Below, piece by piece: positions 26,186 through 34,841 of a stretch of 64,000 bases of DNA; within the stretch, counting starts at the first letter, position 1, and the number at the start of each line of letters is the position of its first letter. Position numbers and translations under genes: made by a program. This DNA comes from Betaproteobacteria bacterium UBA1934 (GTDB taxonomy: Bacteria > Pseudomonadota > Gammaproteobacteria > Burkholderiales > Rhodocyclaceae), in NCBI GenBank assembly GCA_002337055.1, contig DDFG01000005.1:261037-325036 (forward strand), read 5' to 3'. The notes under the pieces are model-generated. The model was not told where the DNA came from, searched no databases, and saw only the letters and a program-made list of their open reading frames with translations.

Positions 26186-27472
26186 TCAGGTGCGCACCAT
26201 CGCCTGCAAACGTATGCCTTCGCTGGCGGCATACGCCTGCATCTGCTGGATCAGCCGTTCATCGAGCACGTAATCGGCCGCGAGCAACATCATGCCGTCG
26301 CGAGTCAGCAGATCGCGGGCCAGCACCATACCCGGCTTGAGATCCTGGGCGAGCACCGCCATTTCCTTGACCACACCCTCGATACCGCCCGCCACTTCGA
26401 GAAAGGCATCGACCACCAGCGGATCGTAGCGCTTGCCCCGACTTTCCGCGATCAGTTTGCGCGCGTCTTCGGCGCTGAACTTGCGCGGCGTCAGGATACC
26501 CATCTGCAAGCCGTCGTAGTCGTTAGCCACAGCCAGAATCCGCGCGCCCAAGGGGATCGCCAAACCGGCCAGCGCGTCGGGGAATCCGGTTCCGTCGTAT
26601 CGCTCGTGATGTGCGCGGACAATCGCCGCAGCGCCCTGCACTTCGGTCAGCGACATCAGCGCCTGCTCGCCGCGCGCCGCATGCTTGCGGTAGGCACCGA
26701 GTTCTTCGCCGGTCAGATGCGAAACCGGTTTGGCCAGTAGATCGTCGGTAAAACCGATTTTGCCGATATCGTGCAGCAGGCCGGCAAGAAAAATGTCCTG
26801 CGCCTCTGGCGCGCTCAAGCCCATCCTGAGCGCGATCTTGCGCGCCACGTCGGCGACACGCCGCGAGTGGCCGGCAAGCACGCCCCCACGCAATTCGATC
26901 AGGTTGGCAAAAACCTTGATCGAAGTGAGAAAGCTGGCCTTGAGTTTTTCATGCGCCTTGCGCAACTCGACCGTGCGCTCCATCACCTTGAGTTCGAGAT
27001 TGGCGTTGAGATCCTTCAACTCTTCGTTTTGCTGGGTCGTCAGCGCCTCCAGGCGCGCCCGCTCGCGTTCCAGTTCCAGGCGCTCCAGCGCATGCCGGAC
27101 GATCAGCAGCAGATCCTGATCGTCCCAGGGTTTGGAGATGTAGCGAAAGACTTCGCCTTGATTGATGGCCTCCACCGTCGATCCGATATCGGCATAACCC
27201 GTCAACAGAATGCGCAACGTACGCGGCCAGCGTTGTCGCACCTGTTTCAGGAAGGCGGCGCCGTCCATCTCTGGCATCCGCATGTCGGAAATCACCAGAT
27301 CGGCCTCGTCGGCCTCCAGCAACTGCAAGCCCTCGGCACCGCTGTTGGCGACCCGCACCTGATAGCCGGTCTGCCGGAAAAGGCGTCGGAGCGCCGCCAG
27401 AATATTGGGCTCGTCGTCGACGCACAGGATGCGCCACGGCTGCCCCGGGTTTTCCGGCAAAAGCGTACTCAT
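26186..27472 (-). CDS. Response regulator with HD-GYP cyclic-di-GMP phosphodiesterase domain
   Basis: This 428-residue protein has a receiver domain (about 15-130: ILCVDDEPNILAALRRLFRQ, Asp in LVISDMRMPEMDG, ISKPWDDQDLL), a coiled linker (about 135-180) and an HD-GYP domain. The metal motif is FLAGLLHDIGKIGFTDDLL and the signature is HHERYDGTGFPDAL. The last motif has Phe where the name-giving Tyr of GYP stands, a tolerated variant in several family members. It probably degrades cyclic di-GMP. It overlaps the upstream sensor kinase gene by four bases and is the only enzymatic output in this five-gene cluster. Confidence 0.9.
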   Translation of the reverse strand: MSTLLPENPGQPWRILCVDDEPNILAALRRLFRQTGYQVRVANSGAEGLQLLEADEADLVISDMRMPEMDGAAFLKQVRQRWPRTLRILLTGYADIGSTVEAINQGEVFRYISKPWDDQDLLLIVRHALERLELERERARLEALTTQQNEELKDLNANLELKVMERTVELRKAHEKLKASFLTSIKVFANLIELRGGVLAGHSRRVADVARKIALRMGLSAPEAQDIFLAGLLHDIGKIGFTDDLLAKPVSHLTGEELGAYRKHAARGEQALMSLTEVQGAAAIVRAHHERYDGTGFPDALAGLAIPLGARILAVANDYDGLQMGILTPRKFSAEDARKLIAESRGKRYDPLVVDAFLEVAGGIEGVVKEMAVLAQDLKPGMVLARDLLTRDGMMLLAADYVLDERLIQQMQAYAASEGIRLQAMVRT

Positions 27473-29274
27473 GATGCCTGTTCTCCCGACTGCGGCTGCT
27501 GGATCGGCAGGGTGATCCGAAAGACCGACCCCTGACCGGGAACGCTCTTCACCTCGATGCGTCCCTTGTGTTTCTGGATGATGCCATAGGATAGCGACAA
27601 ACCCAGCCCGGTGCCCTTGCCGACCGGCTTGGTGGTGAAGAAGGGATCAAATATCCGTCTCTGCACGTCCTCGCTCATGCCCGAACCGTTGTCGGCGAAT
27701 TCCAGCCAGACCTGGCCTTCCGCGCTACCGGTGCGGATGGCGATGCGTCCGCGTTCGTTGCCCATCGCCTGGGCGGCATTGACCAGCAGATTCATGTACA
27801 CCTGATTGAGTTGCGACGGCAGACACTCGACCTCGGGCAGGGCACCATATTCCTTGATCACGTCGGCCTTGTACTTGATTTCGTTGGCGACGACATTCAA
27901 GGTCGAATCGATGCCCTGATGAAGGTTCGCCCACTGGAATTCTGGAGACGTGTCAACGCGCGAGAAATCCTTCAGGTCCTGCACGATCTTCTTGACGCGG
28001 GTAATGCCTTCTTTCGATTCGTTCAGCAATTGCGGCACGTCGTCTTTCAGGAAGTCCACGTCCAGTTCGACACGCAGTGTGTTTACATCGTTCACCACCG
28101 CGCTATCGACAATCGACGGCGTCGCCTTTTCGTACGCGGCGATCAGCGTAAACATGTCGTTGATGTAGCGTTCCAGGGACCCAATATTGGAATGCACATA
28201 CCCGATGGGGTTGTTGATTTCGTGCGCCACGCCAGCCGCCAACTGACCGATGGAGGCCAGTTTCTCGGACTGCTGGAGTTGCTGCTGAGCCGCGCTCAGC
28301 TTGGCATTCAGATCGGTCAGCTCGATATTGCGACGGCGCAGTTCTACCTCGGCCTGCTCGCGGCGCCGGATATCCTCGGCGAGCAGTTGGTTGGCCTCTG
28401 CCAGTTCGACGGTGCGCTTGCGCACAAGCTCTTCCAGGCCAGCCTGATACTGCTGCAGAGCTTCTTCGGCGCGATGACGCGGCGTAGTGTCCTGCACTTT
28501 TTCAATGGCGCCGATGATCCGGCCCGAAGCGTCGCGCAGCGGCACCGCCGTCAGATAGAACCAGCGGCCACCCCCCTGGAAATCGGGTAGAAAACGTTCG
28601 CCTTCGAAAGCATTGCCGGCCACATTCGATTCCTCGATCCGCATCGGGTAATGTTCGCGGATGGCCTCCAAGGCCAGATTGTCTACCACCAGGTCGGCCA
28701 GCACCGGCTGCTGGGCCTTGTAGAACGGCCGCCACTGCCCGTTGGTGCCCACCATTTCTTCGGCCGAGAGACCGGTCAGGGTCGCGCAGGCGCGATTCCA
28801 GTGCGTGACGACGTGGCGCGAATTGATGACGAAGGTCGGCATCGGATCGCTATCAACGATCTGCGCCAGCATCTGTTGCATGCGTCGCTGCATCGCCTCG
28901 GCCTGCTTGCGGTCGGTCAGGTCGTTCAACGAACAGAAGACGGTTGGCAGGTCATTCAACATGATGCGTGAGGCCGTCAGCTCCACCCAGCACACCTTGT
29001 CGAGTTTGTTTGCGAGGCGAAATTCGTACACATTGGGCAGAATCTCGCCCCGCATCCGGCGCTCACCGCGCTCTTTCAGCACATTACGCCACTCGCCATG
29101 GCCCAACTCGAAGAAATCCAGCGACTGCAGTTCTTCGGCGGAATAAGCCGTCAGATCGCGCATCGCCTGATTGGTGTAGATGACTTTGCCGACGCGATGC
29201 AGAAATACCGGTGTACTGACCGCATCCAGTAACTGGAAATACACTCTGTCGCCCTGGACGATGTTATTTTCCAT
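27469..29274 (-). CDS. PAS-PAS sensor histidine kinase
   Basis: This soluble 601-residue kinase has two PAS domains (about 10-130, AVSTPVFLHRVGKVIYTNQA; about 150-280, SDPMPTFVINSRHVVTHWNR with a PAC-like WFYLTAVPLRDASGRI). A coiled coil follows (about 295-365), then HisKA with phospho-acceptor His in IGQLAAGVAHEINNPIGYV and HATPase with DNGSGM and TGLGLSLSYGIIQKHKG. No membrane helix is present, so it senses a cytoplasmic cue. The ATG at 29274 has a strong GGAGGA site; upstream open codons are spurious. The stop overlaps the HD-GYP regulator start, so this kinase probably signals to it. Confidence 0.9.
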   Translation of the reverse strand: MENNIVQGDRVYFQLLDAVSTPVFLHRVGKVIYTNQAMRDLTAYSAEELQSLDFFELGHGEWRNVLKERGERRMRGEILPNVYEFRLANKLDKVCWVELTASRIMLNDLPTVFCSLNDLTDRKQAEAMQRRMQQMLAQIVDSDPMPTFVINSRHVVTHWNRACATLTGLSAEEMVGTNGQWRPFYKAQQPVLADLVVDNLALEAIREHYPMRIEESNVAGNAFEGERFLPDFQGGGRWFYLTAVPLRDASGRIIGAIEKVQDTTPRHRAEEALQQYQAGLEELVRKRTVELAEANQLLAEDIRRREQAEVELRRRNIELTDLNAKLSAAQQQLQQSEKLASIGQLAAGVAHEINNPIGYVHSNIGSLERYINDMFTLIAAYEKATPSIVDSAVVNDVNTLRVELDVDFLKDDVPQLLNESKEGITRVKKIVQDLKDFSRVDTSPEFQWANLHQGIDSTLNVVANEIKYKADVIKEYGALPEVECLPSQLNQVYMNLLVNAAQAMGNERGRIAIRTGSAEGQVWLEFADNGSGMSEDVQRRIFDPFFTTKPVGKGTGLGLSLSYGIIQKHKGRIEVKSVPGQGSVFRITLPIQQPQSGEQAS

Positions 29275-29303
29275 GTTTTTTTCCTCCGTCCACAACCATC
29301 GGG

Positions 29304-29870
29304 TCAGCCGCCGACCTGATCTTCCGGTTCGATCAGCACCGATCCGTCCGGCCCCCAATTCACATAGGTGATCCCCGGCTCCAGCGCTTCCAGACGCTGC
29401 GCTTCGAACTCGCTCGCCGACAGATCGCCGCAATCCACCCGCATCAGATCCGCCAGCCGCCGGTTCTCGATCAAGAGTTCGCGGTGCGCCAGCGATTGCG
29501 CCAGCGCCGAGACCAGTTCATAGTCATTCCACGGTTTGGCGATAAAGCGTTCGATCCCCACCTCGTTGACCGCCCGCATCAAGGCGTTCAGATCAGCGTA
29601 GCCGGAAAGAATGAGCCTTGCCGCATCTGGCTGGAGCGTCTTGACCTGGCCGAGAAAGGTAACCCCGTCCATGTCCGGCATGCGGTAATCGGTCAGGAAC
29701 AGATCAAAAGCGTGGTGGCGCGCACGCTCAAGCGCCACCAGGGGCGAATCGTACAGTTCGACTTCCAGATCGAACTGCTTCCCGCCGCAAGCGCAGGGGG
29801 CCGCCCGCAGCAAACGCCGCAGGGATTGCAGAATCGCGGTTTCGTCGTCGACGATCATTATTCGGCTCAT
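29304..29870 (-). CDS. Single-domain response regulator with a short unknown C-terminal extension
   Basis: This 188-residue protein is a receiver domain (about 1-130: MSRIMIVDDETAILQSLRRL, Asp in LFLTDYRMPDMDG, Lys in FIAKPWND). A tail of about 50 residues, with no known output domain, carries EALEPGITYVNWGPDGSVLI. AGGAGA lies 7 bases before the ATG at 29870; another ATG is directly upstream. It sits 29 bases before the PAS kinase gene on the same transcript. It may act as a phosphate sink or protein-binding adaptor; the tail looks like a small beta hairpin motif. Function is unknown. Confidence 0.82.
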   Translation of the reverse strand: MSRIMIVDDETAILQSLRRLLRAAPCACGGKQFDLEVELYDSPLVALERARHHAFDLFLTDYRMPDMDGVTFLGQVKTLQPDAARLILSGYADLNALMRAVNEVGIERFIAKPWNDYELVSALAQSLAHRELLIENRRLADLMRVDCGDLSASEFEAQRLEALEPGITYVNWGPDGSVLIEPEDQVGG

Positions 29871-29913
29871 CATCAGTCTCCTTTTTCTATTCCAGGCGCG
29901 CCGAAAAGCCGGC

Positions 29914-30765
29914 TCACAACCCCAAGGGAATATCGAGGCCCTCCGGCAACCAGACCAGCACGCGACCGCTCGAACTTGACGCCGCCCCCATTCGGTAGCA
30001 AGACACCGAAAAGCGGCGCCCCAGGCAACCCCAGGGCCTGGGGCCGCTTTCAGGATGATGCAGCAAATCAAGCAGGTCAGCCGGCAGGCACTGGGCGACA
30101 AAGGTGCCAATGCCGCAACCGCAGCGGGTGAGCAGATCGACCGCGCGGCGATTGGCATAAACCATCAGGTCCTGGTCGTCGACGCCGACCAGCGGCAACG
30201 GCAGGCTATCTAGAATTTCCTGGTTGATGCCCAGCACGGTCTCGTCGCTCGCCAGCCGCCGCACGCTTTGCGACAGCAAGCGCTCCAGGTCCGCGTTGGC
30301 GGCCCGCAGGGCGGCGTTGACCGACTCCAGTTCGCGCGACAAGCGATCGTTATCGTCAGCCAGAAATTTCTGCCGTACCGCATCCTGTATGTGCTGACGC
30401 AGCAGATCGTCTTCCCAGGGTTTGGTCAGGAATTTGTAAACCGCGCCTTCGTTGACCGCGTCGATGATCGACTGCAACTCGGTATAGCCGGAGAGAACAA
30501 TTCGGATCGCATCCGGGCAAATCTCCCGGGCCTGGCGCAGGAATTCGACGCCCGTCATGTGTGGCATGCGCTGGTCGGAGACAATCACGTCCACGGGCTG
30601 TTCGCGCAGGATGCGCAAGCCCTCGGCACCGCCCGGCGCGGTCAGGATCTGATATCCGTCCCGTCGCAACATGCGTTTGAGCGACGAGAGAATATGCTCC
30701 TCGTCGTCAACCAGCAACAAAGTCCCGCGAGCGGATGCGGTTCCGCTATCTCCCCCAGCCTGCAT
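29914..30765 (-). CDS. Response regulator with C-terminal PAS-like domain
   Basis: This 283-residue protein has a receiver domain (about 15-130: LLLVDDEEHILSSLKRMLRR, Asp in VIVSDQRMPHMTG, FLTKPWEDDLL), a coiled linker (about 135-175) and a PAS-like segment (about 185-280: ILDSLPLPLVGVDDQDLMVY). An AGGAAGAGG site precedes the ATG. No DNA-binding or enzymatic domain is present, so signalling must pass by protein contact. It is 42 bases after the upstream hybrid kinase and 43 before the next regulator. Confidence 0.85.
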   Translation of the reverse strand: MQAGGDSGTASARGTLLLVDDEEHILSSLKRMLRRDGYQILTAPGGAEGLRILREQPVDVIVSDQRMPHMTGVEFLRQAREICPDAIRIVLSGYTELQSIIDAVNEGAVYKFLTKPWEDDLLRQHIQDAVRQKFLADDNDRLSRELESVNAALRAANADLERLLSQSVRRLASDETVLGINQEILDSLPLPLVGVDDQDLMVYANRRAVDLLTRCGCGIGTFVAQCLPADLLDLLHHPESGPRPWGCLGRRFSVSCYRMGAASSSSGRVLVWLPEGLDIPLGL

Positions 30766-30807
30766 GGTTTCCTCTTCCTACCCTGTTTCTGCCCGGTCGA
30801 GCCCGCC

Positions 30808-32097
30808 TTAGTTCGCCGCAGCCGGTTGTACCCTCGGCAACACGATTCGCATCGTCGTTCCCTCTCCGACGACACTGCTCACGTCGATATGACCGCCATG
30901 TTGCTTGACAATTCCATACGACACTGACAACCCCAACCCCGTCCCGATGCCGGGTGGCTTGGTGGTATAAAAAGGCTCGAAAATCCGCTTGAGATCTTCC
31001 GCTCCAATACCGGAACCGGTGTCAGCGATCTCCACCCAGGCGTCGTGTGCGTCGCAACCCGTGCGAATCGTGATGCGCCCGCGAACATCGCCCTTGATGG
31101 CCTGCGCGGCGTTGACCAGCATGTTCAGAAAAACCTGGTTGAGCAGCGAAGGCACGCATTCCACGCTGGGAATATCGCCATATTCGCGCACCACATCGGC
31201 CTTGTATTTGATTTCGTTGGTTGCGATGGTCAGCGTCGATTCCAAACAGTGGTGAAGATCGGCGAATTCGCGCTGCTGCTGCTGATCCGCCCGCGAAAAA
31301 TCCTTGAGGTCCTGCACGATCTTGCGAACACGGGCAATCCCGTCCTGTGATTCGTTGATCAGCTGTCGAACGTCCTGGATCAGATAGTCGAGATCAATGC
31401 GCTCGCGCAAGGTATGCAAGCGGTCGCGCCATTCGTCAGACATCGCCGGTTCGGCCTCGGCATACACATGCAAGGCTTCGACAAACTTGTCGACGTAGCC
31501 GCGCAGCGTATTGACGTTGGAACTGACGAACCCGATGGGATTATTGATTTCGTGGGCCACCCCCGCCGCCAGTTGCCCGATGGAGGCCAGTTTTTCGGAT
31601 TGCAGCAACTGGCTTTGCAGCTCATCCAGCCGCAAATTGACTGCCTGCAACTGGTCGGAGCGTCGAGCGGCGGTTTCGCGGTATTGGCCACTTTCCTCTG
31701 CCAGCGCGTCCTGGTATCGCTTCAGCTTGAGCAGGTTCTTCACCCGCATCAGCAGTTCCAGCCGATGCACCGGTTTGTTGAGAAACTCTTCCGCGCCGCT
31801 GCCGAGCGCGCGCAGGCGCGATGCCTGATCCTCCAGTGCTGTCACCATAACCACCGGAATGCGCCGGGTTCGTTCGTCCGCCTTCAAGGCGGCCACCACG
31901 TCGAATCCGCTCATCACGGGCATCATCGCGTCGAGCAAAATCAGGTCGGGCGGGAATTCGCCGGCCTGACGCAGCGCCTCCTCGCCAGTCTGAACGCTTT
32001 GAGTCGCATAGCCTTCCTTGGCAAGCACTTCCTCGAAGAAACGGCAGGCGATCCGCTCGTCGTCAACAATCAGGATGCGGCCCGGGGAGCTATCCAT
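30808..32097 (-). CDS. Receiver-histidine kinase hybrid (REC first)
   Basis: This 429-residue protein has an N-terminal receiver (about 5-125: ILIVDDERIACRFFEEVLAK, Asp in LILLDAMMPVMSG, FLNKPVHRLELL), a coiled coil (about 130-185) and HisKA (His in IGQLAAGVAHEINNPIGFV). HATPase follows (NMLVNAAQAIKGDVRGRITI, DTGSGIGAEDLKRIFEPFYT, TGLGLSVSYGIVKQHGG). Its kinase half is very similar to that of the 27469-29274 protein, so the two probably arose by duplication. It is the first gene of the five-gene signalling transcript, read away from ackA across 299 bases. Confidence 0.9.
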   Translation of the reverse strand: MDSSPGRILIVDDERIACRFFEEVLAKEGYATQSVQTGEEALRQAGEFPPDLILLDAMMPVMSGFDVVAALKADERTRRIPVVMVTALEDQASRLRALGSGAEEFLNKPVHRLELLMRVKNLLKLKRYQDALAEESGQYRETAARRSDQLQAVNLRLDELQSQLLQSEKLASIGQLAAGVAHEINNPIGFVSSNVNTLRGYVDKFVEALHVYAEAEPAMSDEWRDRLHTLRERIDLDYLIQDVRQLINESQDGIARVRKIVQDLKDFSRADQQQQREFADLHHCLESTLTIATNEIKYKADVVREYGDIPSVECVPSLLNQVFLNMLVNAAQAIKGDVRGRITIRTGCDAHDAWVEIADTGSGIGAEDLKRIFEPFYTTKPPGIGTGLGLSVSYGIVKQHGGHIDVSSVVGEGTTMRIVLPRVQPAAAN

Positions 32098-32241
32098 GCA
32101 CAGGACTCCTTTCTGCGTGTGATCGTTGCGGGAAAAGCAGAAGATAAGCCGCTCAAGCGATCACCGCCAGAACGACCAGCGGAAAAATGCCGCATGAGTT
32201 GCACCATGGTAGTGCAAGCAAATCGCCCCGGCAACGGACTT

Positions 32242-32255
32242 TTGACCCTGATCAA
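32242..32255. promoter_or_regulatory. FNR-like site upstream of ackA
   Basis: TTGACCCTGATCAA matches the FNR consensus TTGAT-N4-ATCAA at nine of ten half-site bases. It lies in the divergent gap between the signalling operon (start 32097) and ackA (start 32397). A TAAAAT hexamer at 32317-32322 would put the site centre near -81 of an ackA transcript, a spacing used by class I FNR sites. No good -35 accompanies it. Oxygen control of ackA is plausible, and either gene could be the target. Confidence 0.55.
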
Positions 32256-32396
32256 ACCTTCGCCATGTTTTCGCTGCAACGCAGCATTCCGGCCATAGGC
32301 GAAGAAGGCGATCTGCTAAAATTGACCCCATGCGCGGCGTGTGGAATTGCCGCTTTTTGCCATCGGTTTTTCCAAATAAATCAAAGGGAGTTCAAC

Positions 32397-33593
32397 GTGT
32401 TCGTCTTTGTTCTGAACTGCGGCAGTTCTTCATTCAAGTACCAGCTCCTGGACATGTCCAACGAGCATCGTGTCGCCACCGGCCTGGTCGAGCGTATCGG
32501 CATGAAGGATTCCATCCTGGCCTACGAACCCGCCACCGGCGACAAGGTCAAGGAAGTCCTGGACATTGCCAACCACGAAGTCGCCATCAAGCTGGTGCTC
32601 GACAAGCTGGTCGACAGCAAGATCGGCGTCATCAAGGCGCTCTCAGACATCTCCGCCGTTGGCCACCGCGTCGTGCATGGTGCCGAGAAATTCTCCGGTT
32701 CGGTGCGGATCGACGACGCCGTGCTCGCCGCTCTGCGCGAGTGCGTGCCGATGGCCCCCTTGCACAACCCCGCCAACATCACCGGTATCGAAGCCATGCA
32801 GGCCGCGCTGCCCGGCGTGCCGAACGTCGGCGTCTTCGACACCGCCTTCCACTCTTCCATGCCGGCCGAGTCTTACACCTACGCGTTGCCGTACGAGTGG
32901 TACGAACAGCACCACGTCCGCCGCTACGGCTTCCACGGCACGTCGCACCGTTTCGTGTCGGAACGCGCCGCCGACATCCTCGGCATCGCCAAGGACAACT
33001 TCAACTGCATCACCTGCCACATGGGCAACGGCTCCTCTTACACCGCCGTCAAGGGGGGCAAATCCTACGATACGTCGATGGGCCTGACCCCGCTGGAAGG
33101 CATGGTCATGGGCACCCGCTGCGGCGACATCGATGCCGGCCTGATCACTTTCCTGTCCAATAACCTGAAGCTGTCCATCGCCGACATCGACACCGCGCTG
33201 AACAAGAAATCCGGCCTGCTCGGTATTTCCGGCGTGTCGTCCGACATGCGCGACATCGAAACCGCCGCCAAAGAAGGCAACGCCCGCGCCAAGCTGGCCA
33301 TTGATGTGCTGCGCCACCGCGCCCTCAAGTACATCGGCGCATACGCCATTGAACTGGGCCGTGTTGATGCCATCATCTTCACCGGCGGCATTGGCGAAAA
33401 CGCCATCGACTTCCGCGCCTCCGTCGTCGAACGCCTGACCACCCTGGGCATCAAGCTTGATGCCGCTGCCAACAACGTGCGCGGCAAGGAAGCCGTCATC
33501 TCCACGGCCGATTCGCCCATCAAGGTTATGATCGTGCCGACCAACGAAGAACTGGTGATCGCTCGCGACACCAAGGAAATCGTGGGCAAGTAA
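32397..33593 (+). CDS. ackA: Acetate kinase
   Basis: This 398-residue ASKHA-fold kinase has the family openings VFVLNCGSSSFKYQLLD, AVGHRVVHGAEKF, FDTAFHSSMPAESYTYALP, YGFHGTSHRFVSERA and GGIGENAIDFRASVVERL. It interconverts acetate plus ATP with acetyl phosphate and ADP, yielding ATP in fermentation. The GTG at 32397 with AAGGGAG seven bases upstream gives the family N-terminus; the longer open frame upstream is not protein-like. No pta gene is adjacent. A terminator follows and an FNR-like site lies upstream. Confidence 0.96.
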   Translation: MFVFVLNCGSSSFKYQLLDMSNEHRVATGLVERIGMKDSILAYEPATGDKVKEVLDIANHEVAIKLVLDKLVDSKIGVIKALSDISAVGHRVVHGAEKFSGSVRIDDAVLAALRECVPMAPLHNPANITGIEAMQAALPGVPNVGVFDTAFHSSMPAESYTYALPYEWYEQHHVRRYGFHGTSHRFVSERAADILGIAKDNFNCITCHMGNGSSYTAVKGGKSYDTSMGLTPLEGMVMGTRCGDIDAGLITFLSNNLKLSIADIDTALNKKSGLLGISGVSSDMRDIETAAKEGNARAKLAIDVLRHRALKYIGAYAIELGRVDAIIFTGGIGENAIDFRASVVERLTTLGIKLDAAANNVRGKEAVISTADSPIKVMIVPTNEELVIARDTKEIVGK

Positions 33594-33606
33594 GCAGGTT
33601 ACCCCC

Positions 33607-33640
33607 ACGAAAAAGGCGACCCAAGGGTCGCCTTTTTCGT
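33607..33640. terminator. Bidirectional intrinsic terminator between ackA and grxD
   Basis: A perfect 16-bp inverted repeat (arms 33607-33622 and 33625-33640) with a two-base AA spacer carries A-runs in the left arm and T-runs in the right arm. It can stop transcription from ackA on the plus strand and from grxD on the minus strand. Confidence 0.92.
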
Positions 33641-33654
33641 GTCCGCGCCAGCGG

Positions 33655-33984
33655 TCAGGCGGGATCGGACAGGCCTTCCAGCAATTTCTGCAATTCTCCG
33701 GTCTGGTACATCTCCTTCATGATGTCGCACCCGCCGACAAATTCACCCCGGATATAGAGCTGGGGAATCGTCGGCCAGTTGGCGTAATCCTTGATACCTT
33801 GGCGCACTTCCGGATCGGCCAGCACATTGACGCCGACAAACTTGCGAACGCCGCATTGCTTGAGAAGGTGAGCTGCGGTAGCTGAAAAGCCGCATTGCGG
33901 AAACTGCGGCGTACCCTTCATGTACAACACCACCGGGTTGCCGGTGACGGTTTCGTGGATGCGTTGTTGAATCTCGTTACTCAT
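33655..33984 (-). CDS. grxD: Monothiol glutaredoxin GrxD
   Basis: This 109-residue protein has the monothiol CGFS active site (QFPQCGFSATAAHLL), WPTIPQLYIRGEFVGGCDIM and a glutathione-binding TVTGNPVVLYMKGTP stretch. Such proteins bind and deliver [2Fe-2S] clusters with glutathione and BolA partners. It overlaps prmC by four bases and ends the prfA-prmC-grxD transcript, closed by the terminator at 33607. Confidence 0.96.
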   Translation of the reverse strand: MSNEIQQRIHETVTGNPVVLYMKGTPQFPQCGFSATAAHLLKQCGVRKFVGVNVLADPEVRQGIKDYANWPTIPQLYIRGEFVGGCDIMKEMYQTGELQKLLEGLSDPA

Positions 33985-34841
33985 GCGGTCTCTCGAATCT
34001 GAAATTGCGGTTGGCGGCCGCCACTGATGCGATCAATGCCGGCCAAGTCAGTTTTTGTGAACACCTCTTGGAAACCCGCCGCGCACAATAAGTTCCGGAC
34101 CCCCTCGCCTTGGTCGTAGCCGTGCTCGAGCAGTAGCCAGCCGCCAGGCAGTAGATGGGCCGGCGCCGCCCCCACGATGGTGCGGAGGCAACCCAGTCCA
34201 TCGCCGCCATCCGTAAGCGCCATGATGGGTTCGTAAGGCAACCCGTTTTGTTGCAAATGAGGATCGCCGGCCGCCACATAAGGCGGATTGGAGACAATGA
34301 GGTGAAGGCGCTCGCCAGCCAGCGGCGCCAGCCAGTCACCCGGACGACACGTCATTTCTGCGCCGAGTGACGCCGCGTTCGCTTCCGCCACCGCCAGCGC
34401 CGCCGCCGATCGGTCGGTGGCGATCATTTTCAGCCCGGGACGCCCCAGCGCCAGACTGATGGCGATGACACCGGAGCCGGTGCCCAGGTCGGCAGCGCAT
34501 GGCGAAACGATGCCATTCAGCTTGCCCAGCGCCAGTTCGACCAGTTCCTCGGTTTCCGGGCGTGGAATCAGCACATCCGGCGTCACCGCATAGCGCCGGC
34601 CTAAGAATTCGGCGTGACCCAGCAGATACGCCAGTGGCTCGCCCGATGCGCGGCGTTCGAGCAGTTCCTCCAACCGATTCAACTGATCTGACGATAGCGT
34701 GCGCTCACCTTCGACGATGACCCGGGCGTGCGTCAAACCGGCAACACGCTCCAGCAGCAGGCGGGCATCGAGCCGGTCGATGCGCTGTCGCGCCCTCGCC
34801 AGAAAGGCACCGACGGTCTCCGTCCTCTCCTCGCCGGACAT
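33981..34841 (-). CDS. prmC: Release factor glutamine methyltransferase
   Basis: This 286-residue SAM-dependent enzyme has an N-terminal helical substrate domain (RRASGEPLAYLLGHAEFLGR, VTPDVLIPRPETEELVELAL), motif I ADLGTGSGVIAISLAL and the catalytic NPPY (LIVSNPPYVAA). It methylates the glutamine of the GGQ motif in release factors RF1 and RF2. Its ATG shares one base with the prfA stop, so enzyme and substrate are made together. Confidence 0.96.
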   Translation of the reverse strand: MSGEERTETVGAFLARARQRIDRLDARLLLERVAGLTHARVIVEGERTLSSDQLNRLEELLERRASGEPLAYLLGHAEFLGRRYAVTPDVLIPRPETEELVELALGKLNGIVSPCAADLGTGSGVIAISLALGRPGLKMIATDRSAAALAVAEANAASLGAEMTCRPGDWLAPLAGERLHLIVSNPPYVAAGDPHLQQNGLPYEPIMALTDGGDGLGCLRTIVGAAPAHLLPGGWLLLEHGYDQGEGVRNLLCAAGFQEVFTKTDLAGIDRISGGRQPQFQIRETA

